From assembly GCA_021325145.1 (NCBI GenBank), contig JAJPHR010000022.1, forward strand, positions 1-64,000: 64,000 bases of DNA, in the 5' to 3' direction. Both the position numbers and the translations under genes were made by a program. This DNA is from Verrucomicrobiota bacterium (GTDB lineage: Bacteria; Verrucomicrobiota; Verrucomicrobiia; Limisphaerales; Pedosphaeraceae). Positions 25,890 to 35,428 of this stretch are shown piece after piece; position 1 is the stretch's first letter; each line of letters begins with the position of its first letter. The notes below the pieces were generated by a model, which worked only from the letters and a program-made list of their open reading frames with translations, did no database searches and had not been told where the DNA came from.

Positions 25890-28800
25890 ATGTCAGTACA
25901 GGACATCCGTACCTATGAAGTGACTTTTTGCAGCCGCGTAGCAGGCTGGGCGAATGAATTGTTCAGCCGACATCCTGAATGGCCATTCCGCCGCGCAGAG
26001 ATTGAGGAATCAAAAGCCATTCGGCGTAAACGATCCGATCTTCGAGTTCATGGCGACGCGGGAAAGCTGATTCTCGCCGGTGAAGTCAAAATGCCCGGTA
26101 CAGTCGAAGGCCGTAGTCCATACAACGCCAATTTGGTGGAAGACTCTGCCCGCAAAGCCGATAACGCAGCCGCTGAGTTTTTCTTCACTTGGAACATCAA
26201 CGACTTGGTTCTCTTTGACCGAAAGAAGTGGCAACTCCCAATTATGGAGCGGCGTGTGCAAGACTACCCGCTTGGCTTGGATTTGGAAAAACCGGAGGAT
26301 GTTGAACGGGCTGGAGTCGAAGCTCGCATCAAAGAGTTTCTTGCGGATTTCTTCGCCAAATTCTCCGCTATTGCTGCCGGCCAGCAGCCGGAATGGGGAA
26401 TGCGCCTCGATGAATGGTTCATTCGCGCTTTCGAAAGTCACATATCTTGGGCTGTCAAGCTCACGACTGAACATCTCTCCGCGCAATCCGCTTCACAATC
26501 CGCATTCCGTTCCAAGTTGCAAGATTGGATGGTTAATGACCAGGGTTGGAATGTTTCGGACGAAGCCTGGCACAAGTTGATTGATCGTGCTGCACGGACA
26601 CTCTGTTATGTCTTTGCTAACCGTTTAATTTTTTACGAATCGGTGCGTGCAAAGTTTTCTGAACTGCAACCGCTGAAAATTCCAAATAACGTTCAATCTG
26701 CAGACTCACTCTACGAGCACTTCCAAAAAACATTTCAAAAGGCCGTCCAAGCTACCGGTGATTACGAAACCCTGTTCTATCCGTTCGAGAAGGACTGGGC
26801 CGGACCGCTGATTTTTGGCCATGCCGATTCTGCGGAAGTGTGGGGCGCCGTTATCCGCAATCAAGAACCTTTCAATTTTAAACTTATTCCAACCGATATC
26901 CTGGGTGGCATCTTTCGCCGGATAATTGACCCGGAAGAGCGTCACAAGTTCGGCCAGCATTATACCAACGAAGATTTGGTGGACGTAGTGAATGCCTTTT
27001 GCATCCGCCAGTCTGAAGACAACGTGCTTGACCCGTCTTGCGGCTCCGGCAGCTTCCTTGTTCGTGCTTACCAACGTAAGTCTTGGTTGAAACAGGACCA
27101 GCGACTCTCACACCACGCAGATACTCATCAAGATCGTTTAGGTCAGATTTACGGAGCGGATATATCCCTTTTCGCCGCGCATCTCTCCACTCTAAATCTC
27201 GCCGCACGTGACATCCAAGATGAAGAAAACTACCCGCGCATCCGCCGTGGAAATTTTTTTGAGATTGCTGACGAAGTATCAAAGAAAAAACCATTCTGCA
27301 TGTTGCCACAGGGCTTGAGGGGCGAACGCACGCCCGGTCCTATATTGTTACCCCCGTTGCAAGCCATCGTTGGCAATCCGCCTTACGTTCGGCAGGAACT
27401 CATTCCCAAGCGTGGAGAAAAAGGTGTCAAACGGATGCAGGCAAAAGAAGATTTATCGGAACTTTGTGCCCGTTTTTGGCCAGGGTTGAAACTCGGCGGG
27501 CGCTCTGATTTGCATTGTTATTTCTGGCCGGTCTCGACGCACCTGTTAGCCGATGATGGACGCTTTGGGTTTCTTGTTTCGTCAGGCTGGCTGGACGTGG
27601 AATACGGCTTCGTGTTGCAAGAATGGGTTCTGAACAATTTCCAAATCCACGCAATCTTGGAGAGCAATGCCGAGCCGTGGTTTGAGGATGCCCGCGTAAA
27701 GACATGCGCTGTCCTTCTGCAACGCTGCACGGACTCCGCCGAACGCCATGCGCAACTCGTAAAATTCGTACGCTTGGATGCGCCACTCAAAGCCATTCTT
27801 GGCGAACGTCCCGATGAAAATGCCCGTCAAACTGCCGCCGAAAAATTCCGCGACGAGTTTCTAGGATGCAAAAAGAACACGAATCGCGCCGGTTGGCGTG
27901 TGGTAGTAAAGAAGCAAAAGGATCTCTGGGACGAAGGAATCCGCGCGGGGCGCCTGTTTGCGCTGCAAAGACAGCGTGATTTGTCCGAGGGTGTCAAACG
28001 CGCTACGGACGATGATGGAGACGATGAAAATGGAAATTACGACGAGAATGGCAATGGCATCTTGCATGAAACCGGGCCTATTTACGGCGGCGGATACGGC
28101 GGCGGCAAGTGGGGCAAGTATCTCCGCGCGCCGAATCTCTACTTCCATATCATGGAGCGCTTCGGCGACCGTTTCGTGCCGCTCGGCGAAATCGCCACGA
28201 TTCGCTTTGGTGTAAAGAGCGGTTGCGACGCCTTCTTTATGCCGCGTGATGTGAGCGAGGACTTTTTGAGAAAGTACTCCAAGTTGGAATGGAACGACGC
28301 CCCGCTAGTCAATCATTGCAAGCGCTCGGAAGTCGAATCCAGCGAAGTGAAACTAATCGAGGCGGGCGACGGAACCGTGCACCCAGTGGAAGCAAAATAT
28401 CTCGCACCGGAGGTTCACAGCTTAATGAAAGTAAGCCGCCCCATAATATCCGCAGCGGAGCTTGACCGCCTGATTTTGCTTGTAGCGAAACCGTTGGAGG
28501 ATTTGAAAGGAACTTACGTGCATAAATACCTCCGGTACGGAGAACGGCACTCCTTCGCCTCAAAAAAGAGCAAGGCTGTCCCTGTCTCGGAACGTTCAAC
28601 CTGTGCAAATCGCGACCCTTGGTATGATCTGACGTACACCAAGCCAGGTTCATTTTTCTGGCCTATGGCTCAGCAGTACCGCCACATCATCCCCGCTAAC
28701 CCGGAAGGGCTGATTTGCAATCACAACCTCTTCGACGTTCACCCGTTCGAGCTGTCCCAAGAATATGTTTCCGTTCTACAGGCAGTAGTGAATTCAACAC

Positions 28801-29738
28801 TGATTGCGAACTTTAAAACCTTCTATGGTCGTTACGCTGGAACCGAAGGGAATCTGAAGACGGAAGTTGTAGATGTAAACTTGTTGGAGGTTCCAGACCC
28901 CCGCCAAGTCACCAAAATTGTCGCTAGGAAGTTGCGGAATGCTTTCGACAAACTGTGCCAGCGCGAAACGCAGCCGATGGTGGAAGAAGAATTCATGGAG
29001 TGTCACTCGACGGAGCGTGCGAAGAAGCTTGCCGAAAAACCTGTTGGCCTGCCGAGCGAGCTGCAGATGCCAGACCGACGTGCGCTTGACATGGCCGTGT
29101 TTGAATTGCTGGGCGTGACGGACGCGAAGGAGCGTGAGGCACTTTGCGATGAACTCTACCACGAAACCGCGGCACACTTCCGGCAAATCCGTATTGTAGA
29201 AATTCAGAAGCAGGAACAGCGTGCCCGTACGCAAGGCCGAGAATTTCGAACGGATGAACTAGCCGCCGACTTATGGGACGCGCTGACTGACACCGACAAG
29301 CAGGCGCTTGGCAACTGGCTTTCTGCCAAAGTGAAAACCGGAAAACCTCAAACTATTCCGGAAGGCCACGCTAGTTTGCCTGATGCCAATGACATGCTTG
29401 ACGCTAACACAGTCTTTTTCCGCCAATCGACCGGCGGCAAGGCCCCGATTAAACCGTTGGCCCTACCGTCGCGCAGTCACGCTGAAATCGTCTTCACCTT
29501 ATCAGAACTCGGCTTGCATGGGACTGTCCATTTGCCAGAAGCGGAAAATGCTGCGCGTACGTTGAAGAAGCAGCTTGATGACCACCTTGCCGAAATCGCT
29601 GAGAAGACGAATCACTTGGCGCGCAGCCGCACCAGCGACGAACGCAAAGTCGCGGACGTGGCGGGATTATTGCGGCACTGGATGATCCACGGCAAACCCG
29701 TGCGTCAGGGCACTAGCGAAGGCAACGTGAATGTGTGA
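25890..29738 (+). CDS. Type IIG-like restriction endonuclease-methyltransferase
   Basis: Single polypeptide of 1282 aa. The N-terminus (about 1-160) has a PD-(D/E)xK-like nuclease pattern: Glu40, Asp50 and GEVK (Glu65, Lys67). The central N6-adenine methyltransferase domain has the FGQHYT entry motif, SAM motif LDPSCGSGSF (near 380-389) and catalytic NPPY (496-499). The C-terminal region (GEIATIRFGVKSGCDAFFM and onward) resembles the target-recognition part of Eco57I/TaqI-type enzymes. One chain could thus recognise, modify and cut, needing no separate subunits; none are adjacent. Codon use and GC are lower than the neighbours by eye, a sign of transfer. A PglX (BREX) origin is less likely because of the nuclease motif and absence of other BREX genes. 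Confidence 0.85.
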   Translation: MSVQDIRTYEVTFCSRVAGWANELFSRHPEWPFRRAEIEESKAIRRKRSDLRVHGDAGKLILAGEVKMPGTVEGRSPYNANLVEDSARKADNAAAEFFFTWNINDLVLFDRKKWQLPIMERRVQDYPLGLDLEKPEDVERAGVEARIKEFLADFFAKFSAIAAGQQPEWGMRLDEWFIRAFESHISWAVKLTTEHLSAQSASQSAFRSKLQDWMVNDQGWNVSDEAWHKLIDRAARTLCYVFANRLIFYESVRAKFSELQPLKIPNNVQSADSLYEHFQKTFQKAVQATGDYETLFYPFEKDWAGPLIFGHADSAEVWGAVIRNQEPFNFKLIPTDILGGIFRRIIDPEERHKFGQHYTNEDLVDVVNAFCIRQSEDNVLDPSCGSGSFLVRAYQRKSWLKQDQRLSHHADTHQDRLGQIYGADISLFAAHLSTLNLAARDIQDEENYPRIRRGNFFEIADEVSKKKPFCMLPQGLRGERTPGPILLPPLQAIVGNPPYVRQELIPKRGEKGVKRMQAKEDLSELCARFWPGLKLGGRSDLHCYFWPVSTHLLADDGRFGFLVSSGWLDVEYGFVLQEWVLNNFQIHAILESNAEPWFEDARVKTCAVLLQRCTDSAERHAQLVKFVRLDAPLKAILGERPDENARQTAAEKFRDEFLGCKKNTNRAGWRVVVKKQKDLWDEGIRAGRLFALQRQRDLSEGVKRATDDDGDDENGNYDENGNGILHETGPIYGGGYGGGKWGKYLRAPNLYFHIMERFGDRFVPLGEIATIRFGVKSGCDAFFMPRDVSEDFLRKYSKLEWNDAPLVNHCKRSEVESSEVKLIEAGDGTVHPVEAKYLAPEVHSLMKVSRPIISAAELDRLILLVAKPLEDLKGTYVHKYLRYGERHSFASKKSKAVPVSERSTCANRDPWYDLTYTKPGSFFWPMAQQYRHIIPANPEGLICNHNLFDVHPFELSQEYVSVLQAVVNSTLIANFKTFYGRYAGTEGNLKTEVVDVNLLEVPDPRQVTKIVARKLRNAFDKLCQRETQPMVEEEFMECHSTERAKKLAEKPVGLPSELQMPDRRALDMAVFELLGVTDAKEREALCDELYHETAAHFRQIRIVEIQKQEQRARTQGREFRTDELAADLWDALTDTDKQALGNWLSAKVKTGKPQTIPEGHASLPDANDMLDANTVFFRQSTGGKAPIKPLALPSRSHAEIVFTLSELGLHGTVHLPEAENAARTLKKQLDDHLAEIAEKTNHLARSRTSDERKVADVAGLLRHWMIHGKPVRQGTSEGNVNV

Positions 29739-30086
29739 GCGGGTCTTACCCTTGGCCATTGCGGGTCAACGCACACCGGCCAGCCAAATCCACCCGCCGA
29801 AAAGCCATCCGAACCCGCCTTCCGAAAATCCGCTCAACAAAATCCTGTCCAAAAAGTTCCCTGATCAAAGCGTGACGCGAATTGCGCTAATTGACGCTAA
29901 ATTGTTCCGGTTCGAATTGGCGATCATTCGCGAAATTCGCGTCTCGGTTCTCAGTTCCCCTCCTGTCGAACCTAAATTCCGAATTCGTGTCGATTCGTGT
30001 GCATTCGTGGTTAAACCGCCGTTTCCGGATCAATCCCCGCCCGTCCGGTTTTTTGAGCCTCTGGTGCTTTTTCGCGGCCAATCGCT
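29739..30086. repeat. Intergenic region with tandem ATTCGTG units
   Basis: No gene seen. At 29983-30012 three 10-bp units (ATTCGTGTCG, ATTCGTGTGC, ATTCGTGGTT) stand in tandem, preceded by ATTCGCGAAATTCGCG at 29929-29944. It lies between two convergent genes and could include a terminator, but no clear stem plus T-run is present. Confidence 0.4.
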
Positions 30087-30881
30087 TCAAACCGCAATCG
30101 GCGCTTTGATCGCCGGGTGCGGGTCGTAACCCACCAGTTCAAAATCCTCGAACTTGAACTGATGGATGTCCTTTACCGCGGGATTGACCTTCATTTGCGG
30201 CAACGCGCGCGGCTCGCGGGTGAGCTGGAGTTTCGCCTGTTCGAGATGATTCTGGTAAAGATGCAGGTCGCCGAAGGTGTGAACGAACGTGCCCGGTTTC
30301 AAATCGCACACCTGCGCGACCATGAGCGTGAGCAGGGCGTACGAAGCGATGTTGAATGGCACCCCCAAAAATAAATCCGCGCTGCGCTGGTAAAGCTGGC
30401 AACTCAACTCGCCGTCCTGGACGAAAAATTGGAACAGCGCATGGCACGGCGCGAGCGCCATCTGCTCGATTTCGCCCGGGTTCCACGCCGAGACAATATG
30501 GCGGCGGCTGTTGGGATCGGCCTTGATCTGCGCGATGGTCTGGTCGATTTGGTTCAGCGAACGGCCATCGGCGGCGCGCCAATCGCACCATTGCGCGCCA
30601 TAAATGCGTCCCAGGCTGCCGTTCGCGTCCGCCCATTCGTCCCAGATCGTGACGCCGTGCTCGTTGAGATATTGGATGTTCGTATCGCCACGCAGGAACC
30701 AGAGCAGTTCGTAGATGATCGACTTGAGATGCAGTTTCTTGGTCGTCAGCACCGGAAAACCATCGCTGAGCGGAAAGCGGGCTTGCGCGCCGAAAACGGC
30801 GTACGTGCCCGTCCCGGTGCGATCCGCCTTGAATTTGCCCTGCTCGAGAACGAGCCGCAGGAGTTGTTGGTATTGGATCAT
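30087..30881 (-). CDS. thyA: Thymidylate synthase
   Basis: Enzyme of 264 aa, the same length as E. coli ThyA, converting dUMP and methylene-tetrahydrofolate to dTMP and dihydrofolate. Visible motifs: DRTGTGT near the N-terminus, [11 protein letters not shown], the phosphate-binding [11 protein letters not shown] (125-135), nucleophile Cys146 in APCHALFQ, and the dUMP-binding [20 protein letters not shown]-terminus ends IKAPIAV, the usual closing segment. Monocistronic; no dihydrofolate reductase gene is adjacent. Confidence 0.98.
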   Translation of the reverse strand: MIQYQQLLRLVLEQGKFKADRTGTGTYAVFGAQARFPLSDGFPVLTTKKLHLKSIIYELLWFLRGDTNIQYLNEHGVTIWDEWADANGSLGRIYGAQWCDWRAADGRSLNQIDQTIAQIKADPNSRRHIVSAWNPGEIEQMALAPCHALFQFFVQDGELSCQLYQRSADLFLGVPFNIASYALLTLMVAQVCDLKPGTFVHTFGDLHLYQNHLEQAKLQLTREPRALPQMKVNPAVKDIHQFKFEDFELVGYDPHPAIKAPIAV

Positions 30882-31017
30882 GAGCGCATCTTACCCGGCC
30901 ACCCGCTGTTTCGTCATTGGCGGAGCAGCCAGTCCGAAAATTTACGCTGATGCGCGCCGCTTGCCAAGTCCACCGTTTCGGTGGAGAGTTTGAGCATTCA
31001 GTTTATCGGACACTACT

Positions 31018-31317
31018 ATGAACTCCAAACCCGTAACCGTCGTCGCCATCATCAAGGCCACACCGGGCAATGAATCCGCCCTTAAACAGGCGTTGCTCGC
31101 ACTGATCCCGCCCACGCGCCAGGAAGCCGGCTGCCTCAATTACGACCTGCACGTGGACACCGAAAATCCCGCGCGCTTCATCTTTCACGAGAACTGGTCG
31201 AGCAAGGCCCAACTCGACGCCCACTTGAACAGCCCGCACCTGGACGCATTCGAAGCCGCCGCTGGCCCCCTTCTCGCCGAGGCCCCGCAAATCTTCGTGC
31301 TGGAAAAGATCGCGTGA
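31018..31317 (+). CDS. Antibiotic biosynthesis monooxygenase (ABM/YgiN-like) protein
   Basis: Protein of 99 aa with the dimeric alpha+beta ABM fold pattern: VTVVAIIKATPGNE, then RQEAGCLNYDLHVD, FIFHENWSSKAQLDAHLNSPH, and LLAEAPQIFVLEKI. Members include quinol monooxygenase YgiN and cofactor-free polyketide oxygenases. It is divergent from thyA with 136 bp between, and no pathway gene flanks it, so a housekeeping quinone-related role is more likely than antibiotic synthesis. Confidence 0.88.
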   Translation: MNSKPVTVVAIIKATPGNESALKQALLALIPPTRQEAGCLNYDLHVDTENPARFIFHENWSSKAQLDAHLNSPHLDAFEAAAGPLLAEAPQIFVLEKIA

Positions 31318-31337
31318 ACGGCGGCCGGTTGGGGTGC

Positions 31338-31362
31338 GGCAGGGACGTGCGCTGCGCCGTCC
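31338..31362. repeat. REP-like palindrome, copy 3
   Basis: GGCAGGGACGTGCGCTGCGCCGTCCC resembles the hairpins at 92-114 and 5706-5736. Just downstream, 31405-31431 repeats 15-41 with one mismatch (GCGCAGCGTCAGGCG..GGAACGAACG). Confidence 0.45.
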
Positions 31363-31472
31363 CGTCGCCGCTTGTCCTGCCGTGGCTTCCGAGCGAAGGC
31401 GGAAGCGCAGCGTCAGGCGATGGAACGAACGTCCAGACGAGTCCTCGGCAGCACGTTCACCAAACTCTGTCT

Positions 31473-31988
31473 TCAACCCCTCGTCACAAGCGCCGCAAGC
31501 TGGTCCGCGCATTGGCCCCACCCTTTGTGAAAACCCATCTTCTCGTGCGTCTCGCGGTCCGCCACCGTCCAGTGCAATACCCGGGCGGTGTATCGCGTCT
31601 TGCCGCCCAGGTCCTCGAGCGTCACGATCACCGTCATAAACGGCTTTTCCGACGGCTCCCAGGCCCTGACGTAAGCATTGGTAAAAACGAGCCGCTCATT
31701 CCTGACCACTTCGAGATAAACACCCCGGTTGGGAAATTCGTTGCCATCCGGCCCGCGCATCACAATCAGGCTGGCGCCGCCGGGCCGCACGTCCAGTTCC
31801 GCCACAGGTGTAGTCCAAGGCTTCGGCGCAAACCACTGCTTGAGAAGTTCGGGATCAGTCCACGCCTGGAAAACCTTTTCCCGCGGCGCGTCGATAATGC
31901 GTGAGATGACAAGTTCCCGATCTGACAATGTTGCAGCGGGAGCAGTTTTGGCGGTGGCGTCTTTTATTTGCTTTGTTTTCGAGTTCAT
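31473..31988 (-). CDS. AHSA1-like SRPBCC-domain protein
   Basis: Protein of 171 aa with a START/SRPBCC helix-grip fold of the Aha1-like type: LVISRIIDAPREKVFQAWTDPELLKQWFAP at about 27-56, then GGASLIVMRGPDGNEFPNRG, and a C-terminal HEKMGFHKGWGQCADQLAAL. Such proteins bind small hydrophobic ligands or act as stress accessory factors; specific roles are rarely known. The N-terminal 20 residues are Lys/Thr/Ala-rich and may be disordered. No operon partner. Confidence 0.88.
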   Translation of the reverse strand: MNSKTKQIKDATAKTAPAATLSDRELVISRIIDAPREKVFQAWTDPELLKQWFAPKPWTTPVAELDVRPGGASLIVMRGPDGNEFPNRGVYLEVVRNERLVFTNAYVRAWEPSEKPFMTVIVTLEDLGGKTRYTARVLHWTVADRETHEKMGFHKGWGQCADQLAALVTRG

Positions 31989-32157
31989 ACGTTTTGTTCA
32001 ATGTTGTTGTTGTCGTTCACTTATACGACGAACGACTCGAGCCGTTCAGGACAGTTGATACCAGAGAGTTTGCGCTTCCATGCGCATTGTGGATCAGAGC
32101 TTCCAGCCCCGAAGTGGCAAACTCGGGATCGCTTGACTCGCAACCCGGGCATTCCTC

Positions 32158-33084
32158 TTATAATACTGCCTTCACCGTCGCTTCCAGGCTCGCCACATCG
32201 CCCACGTTGAGCATCTGCGCGTTGGGATCAATCCGCTTCATGAACCCGCTGAGGGCCTTGCCCGGACCAAGTTCAATGAAGCGCGTGAATCCCTGCGCCA
32301 GCAGATAACGCATCGATTCCTCCCAGCGCACCGAAGAAGTCACCTGGTCCACCAGGCGCGCCTGGATTTCCGCCTCCGCGCCATGAGGCTGGGCGGTGAC
32401 GTTCGAAATCACCGGCACAGCGGGAGCGGCGAGACGCACCCTGGCCAACGCCTCTTGAAGCCCGGGCTTCGCGCCCGCCATCAAGGCCGAGTGATACGCC
32501 CCCGCCACCGGCAGCGGCAAAGCGCGCTTGGCGCCTTTGGCTTTCGCCAGTTCGCAAGCCTGCCCAATTTTTTCTGTCGCGCCCGAAATCACCAATTGCC
32601 CGGGACAATTCAAGTTGGCCAGTTCAACCCCCGCCGCCGCGCAGACCTCGCGCGTCAGACCTTCGTCGAGTCCAATGATCGCCGCCATGCCGCCGCGGGT
32701 CGCCTCGCACGCCTCCTGCATGAAACGCCCGCGCTGACGCACCAGTTTCAAGCCATCTTCGAAACTCAACGCGCCCGCCGCCGCAAGCGCGGTAAATTCT
32801 CCAAGAGAAAGCCCTGCGGTTGCCTCGAAACGAAGCGCGGGCGCCCGCTCGCGCAACAATTCAAACGCCACCCAGCCCGCGAGGAAGATTCCCGGTTGCG
32901 CGTTCTCGGTTTTGGTCAGTTCGGCTTCCGGCCCCGCGAAGCAGATCGCCGCCAGATCGTAGCCCAAGGCCGCGTTGGCGCGGTCGAACCACTTTTTTGC
33001 GGCCGGGAATTGTTCGGCCAGATCTTTCCCCATGCCGACGGTTTGGGCGCCTTGCCCCGCGAATAACAATGCCGTTTTGCTCAT
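32158..33084 (-). CDS. fabD: Malonyl-CoA:ACP transacylase
   Basis: Enzyme of 308 aa that loads malonyl from CoA onto acyl-carrier protein for fatty-acid elongation. The N-terminus LLFAGQGAQTVGMG, the active-site Ser93 in GLSLGE (the common GHSLGE with His to Leu), RQRGRFMQEA, and GAYHSALM with the catalytic His are all present. No other fab genes are adjacent, so it stands apart from the usual plsX-fabHDG cluster. GLSLGE variants are found in several FabD and trans-AT homologues, so activity is expected. Confidence 0.95.
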   Translation of the reverse strand: MSKTALLFAGQGAQTVGMGKDLAEQFPAAKKWFDRANAALGYDLAAICFAGPEAELTKTENAQPGIFLAGWVAFELLRERAPALRFEATAGLSLGEFTALAAAGALSFEDGLKLVRQRGRFMQEACEATRGGMAAIIGLDEGLTREVCAAAGVELANLNCPGQLVISGATEKIGQACELAKAKGAKRALPLPVAGAYHSALMAGAKPGLQEALARVRLAAPAVPVISNVTAQPHGAEAEIQARLVDQVTSSVRWEESMRYLLAQGFTRFIELGPGKALSGFMKRIDPNAQMLNVGDVASLEATVKAVL

Positions 33085-33174
33085 AGAAGCTGACTAAACA
33101 CAAAATCGGCGCGCCGCGAAAGCAGAGATTTATTGCGGCGTCGTGAAGATCGGCCGCGTGCGCGCGTGCCCGGC

Positions 33175-33750
33175 TTACGCCGAAACGGGCACCCGCGGCT
33201 TTCTGCGAATCAGCCATCGGGCAATGAAGAAAAACGCAACCGCCAGAATCAGGAGCACCAGTACGGGGAACAAGACCGCGAGCACGGACACGAGAATCGA
33301 ACCAATCAATTCCACGGTGGAAAACAATGGATTGCCCAGGCCGCCCGTGGTGGCAGTGGATGCGCCGCGGGCCACGACGGTTGTTCCCTGGACCAAACCG
33401 GCCATGCCTCCACCCGCGATAATGCCCAGGGCCCATTTATAAAACGGATCCACGTTCGTCATTAGCGCCACCGACACAATCGTCCCTGCGATCATTGCCG
33501 AAGGTGTGGCAATGACGTCCAGCGCATGGTCCACCCAGGGGATGTAATACCCGGCAACTTCCAAACCCGCCGCCACAGAAAACGCAATCAACGCCGGCGT
33601 GGAACTCAGCCACAAAAATCCGGGCGCGAGCGGCAGGTGGTGGAAATGGGAGGCGACACTGACGACCAGCAGCGGGATGAACACGCGCAACCCGCACGCG
33701 GTCGCCAATCCCACGCCAACGCAGATGCTCAGAAAAGTGTCAGTTCCCAT
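33175..33750 (-). CDS. DUF4126 membrane protein
   Basis: Protein of 191 aa with about five membrane helices. It contains ATACGLRVFIPLL near the N-terminus, VAGYYIPWVDHALDVIATPSA mid-protein, then a Gly/Thr-rich segment (GGGMAGLVQGTT). The ending is a long helix followed by RWLIRRKPR. These match DUF4126, an uncharacterised inner-membrane family. It is followed on the same strand by fabD with a gap of about 90 bp. Function unknown. Confidence 0.8.
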   Translation of the reverse strand: MGTDTFLSICVGVGLATACGLRVFIPLLVVSVASHFHHLPLAPGFLWLSSTPALIAFSVAAGLEVAGYYIPWVDHALDVIATPSAMIAGTIVSVALMTNVDPFYKWALGIIAGGGMAGLVQGTTVVARGASTATTGGLGNPLFSTVELIGSILVSVLAVLFPVLVLLILAVAFFFIARWLIRRKPRVPVSA

Positions 33751-33768
33751 ATTCGTTCCTTGCTGCAG

Positions 33769-33852
33769 CTAAGAACCTATCCCGGTAGGGCGGGCAGTCC
33801 TCTGCCCGTCGTCGGCGCGCACGGAGTGACGCGCCCTACCAAGTTAGGCTTT
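33769..33852. repeat. Dispersed repeat family B, copy 1
   Basis: AAGAACCTATCCCGGTAGGGCGGGCAGTCCTCTGCCCGTCGTCGGCGCGCACGGAGTGACGCGCCCTACC, given here only as its landmarks AAGAACCT, GGTAGGGCGGGCAG and CGGAGTGACG. It closely matches 45448-45530. The ends GGTAGGGCG and CGCCCTACC are inverted. The GGTAGGGCGGGCAGTCCT core is shared with family A. Confidence 0.7.
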
Positions 33853-33941
33853 AAATGATTCAAAACGCGGACTGGTTTCAAAATACTTCAAACGCTGCCT
33901 TTCTTCAAGCCTCCGATCATCCGATCGAAACCGTCATCGAT

Positions 33942-34568
33942 TCAATTCTTGCGATTGCGGCCCGTGCCGTTCGAGCCGGTTTTTTTTGCGGTGGCCCCGG
34001 AAAGGAACAGTTGGACCACGCGTTCAGCCGTCGGGCGATCCAGCTTGCATTCCGGCATCATCAAATGCGCCATCACATAAACATTCATCAAGCCGTAAAC
34101 GCCGAAGGCCAGTTCCTTGCTGTCGAAGCGCCGGTCCAAACTGCCGTTTTGCAGGCCCTGTTTGATGAGGGAATGCACGAACTCGAAATTGCGCTCGCAG
34201 CGATCCAGATATTGCAACCCCTCCGGAAGTTCATCGGGCGAGGCGAACGCGGTGGCAAAGGCCACGCGCATCAGTTCGCGATGGCTGCGCGTGTAATCAA
34301 ACAAGGCGGTCAGGATTTCGATCAGTTGCCCCTCCAGCGCAACACCCCGCGCCGCGGCTTCCCGCATCAGCCGATATCGTTCGTCATGGGCCGAAGCAAC
34401 CAGCGCTTGATACAATCCGGCCTTGTTACTGAAGTAGTAATAAAGTGTGGGCTTGGTGACCCGCGCCGCATCGACAATATCCTGCACCGAAGTGCCCGCA
34501 TACCCGCGGCTGGCAAAGCGGCTGAGCGCGGCTTTCAAGATTTGCTGTTGCGTATCCGGGGTCTCCAT
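33942..34568 (-). CDS. TetR-family transcriptional regulator
   Basis: Protein of 208 aa starting METPDTQQQ at 34568. The reading frame stays open far upstream, but those residues show no conserved pattern and would overlap the TauE gene in another frame. HTH at about 8-55: QILKAALSRFASRGYAGTSVQDIVDAARVTKPTLYYYFSNKAGLY. The C-terminal half is a helical ligand domain ending in a basic tail (KKTGSNGTGRNRKN). An inverted repeat TACC-AAAC-GGTA sits 6-17 bp upstream of its start, suggesting autoregulation. It lies downstream of a TauE-type exporter on the same strand and may control it. Confidence 0.9.
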   Translation of the reverse strand: METPDTQQQILKAALSRFASRGYAGTSVQDIVDAARVTKPTLYYYFSNKAGLYQALVASAHDERYRLMREAAARGVALEGQLIEILTALFDYTRSHRELMRVAFATAFASPDELPEGLQYLDRCERNFEFVHSLIKQGLQNGSLDRRFDSKELAFGVYGLMNVYVMAHLMMPECKLDRPTAERVVQLFLSGATAKKTGSNGTGRNRKN

Positions 34569-34573
34569 AAACC

Positions 34574-34585
34574 TACCAAACGGTA
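34574..34585. promoter_or_regulatory. Putative TetR operator (TACC-N4-GGTA)
   Basis: TACCAAACGGTA immediately upstream of the TetR start codon is a short interrupted palindrome, of a type common for TetR operators. Binding is inferred from position and symmetry only. Confidence 0.45.
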
Positions 34586-34651
34586 AGACCGGGCTGGTGC
34601 GGGCGTCAATTCTGTTTTCGCAGGAATCGCCTGGCACGCAGCGCGAAAGGC

Positions 34652-35428
34652 TCAGCGGTGCACGAATTCCTTGTAGAAAGTCACCACCGAGAGGACGAAT
34701 CCGATGAGGGTAATGAGTTGACGGACGCGCGGCGGCGAAATCCGCTGTGAGTAATGGGAACCGAGATAGTAACCGGCCAGCGCGCCAGCCGTCATCACCG
34801 CCGCCCTGGGCCAATGAATCAACCCCGCGCCGACGAACCAGACAGAGGCCACGAGGTTGATCAGCGAACTGAGCACGGTCTTTAGCGTGTTCATTTCGTG
34901 GATGTTGCCCAGGCCGATGAATCCCAGCGACGCCAGCATCAGGATTCCGATGCCCGCGCCGAAGTAGCCGCCGTAAACCGCCACGGCAAACTGGAAGACA
35001 ATGGCGCCAAAAATCGTGTGCTGATGCGCCGCCCCGCCGCGATCGTCCAATCCGGCGAGGCGCCGAAAGAGGCCTTGCGCCAAAAAGAGAATCGTCGCAA
35101 ACAGAATCAGGAAGGGCACGAGTTTCGCGAAGGTCTGGTTGCTGGTATGAGTGAGCAACATGCTGCCAATCAATCCGCCAATGATGCTCACCGGCACAAA
35201 GCGCCAAAGCCAGGGTTTTACTGGTTCGAAGTGCCGTCGATAACCGTAAACACTGCCCGCGGTGCCGAGCGTCAACGCCAGTGTACTGGTGGCGTTGGCC
35301 ACGACGGGCGGGGTGCCGAAAAAGAGCAGCGTCGGGAACGTCAGCAGTGTTCCGCCGCCCGCCACGGCATTGATTGCGCCCGCCGCCGCGCTGGAGGCGG
35401 CCAGGCCCAGGATTTCGGTTGCGCGCAT
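34652..35428 (-). CDS. TauE/SafE-family sulfite/organosulfonate exporter
   Basis: Membrane protein of 258 aa with about eight helices in two homologous halves. The N-terminal half has AGAINAVAGGGTLLTFPTLLFFG, and the second half has VYGGYFGAGIGILMLASLGF; these glycine-rich repeats are the TauE/SafE signature. Family members export sulfite, taurine-derived or other organic anions. It precedes the TetR gene (83 bp gap). No sulfur genes are nearby, so the substrate is uncertain. Confidence 0.9.
   Translation of the reverse strand: MRATEILGLAASSAAAGAINAVAGGGTLLTFPTLLFFGTPPVVANATSTLALTLGTAGSVYGYRRHFEPVKPWLWRFVPVSIIGGLIGSMLLTHTSNQTFAKLVPFLILFATILFLAQGLFRRLAGLDDRGGAAHQHTIFGAIVFQFAVAVYGGYFGAGIGILMLASLGFIGLGNIHEMNTLKTVLSSLINLVASVWFVGAGLIHWPRAAVMTAGALAGYYLGSHYSQRISPPRVRQLITLIGFVLSVVTFYKEFVHR

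Noticed and set aside
25890..29738. BREX PglX methyltransferase
   Set aside because: N-terminal nuclease-like motif present and no other BREX genes adjacent; type IIG fits better.
29739..30086. Small ORF after the restriction gene (29731-30129)
   Set aside because: Low-complexity repeat region with ATTCGTG units, no start signal or conserved pattern.
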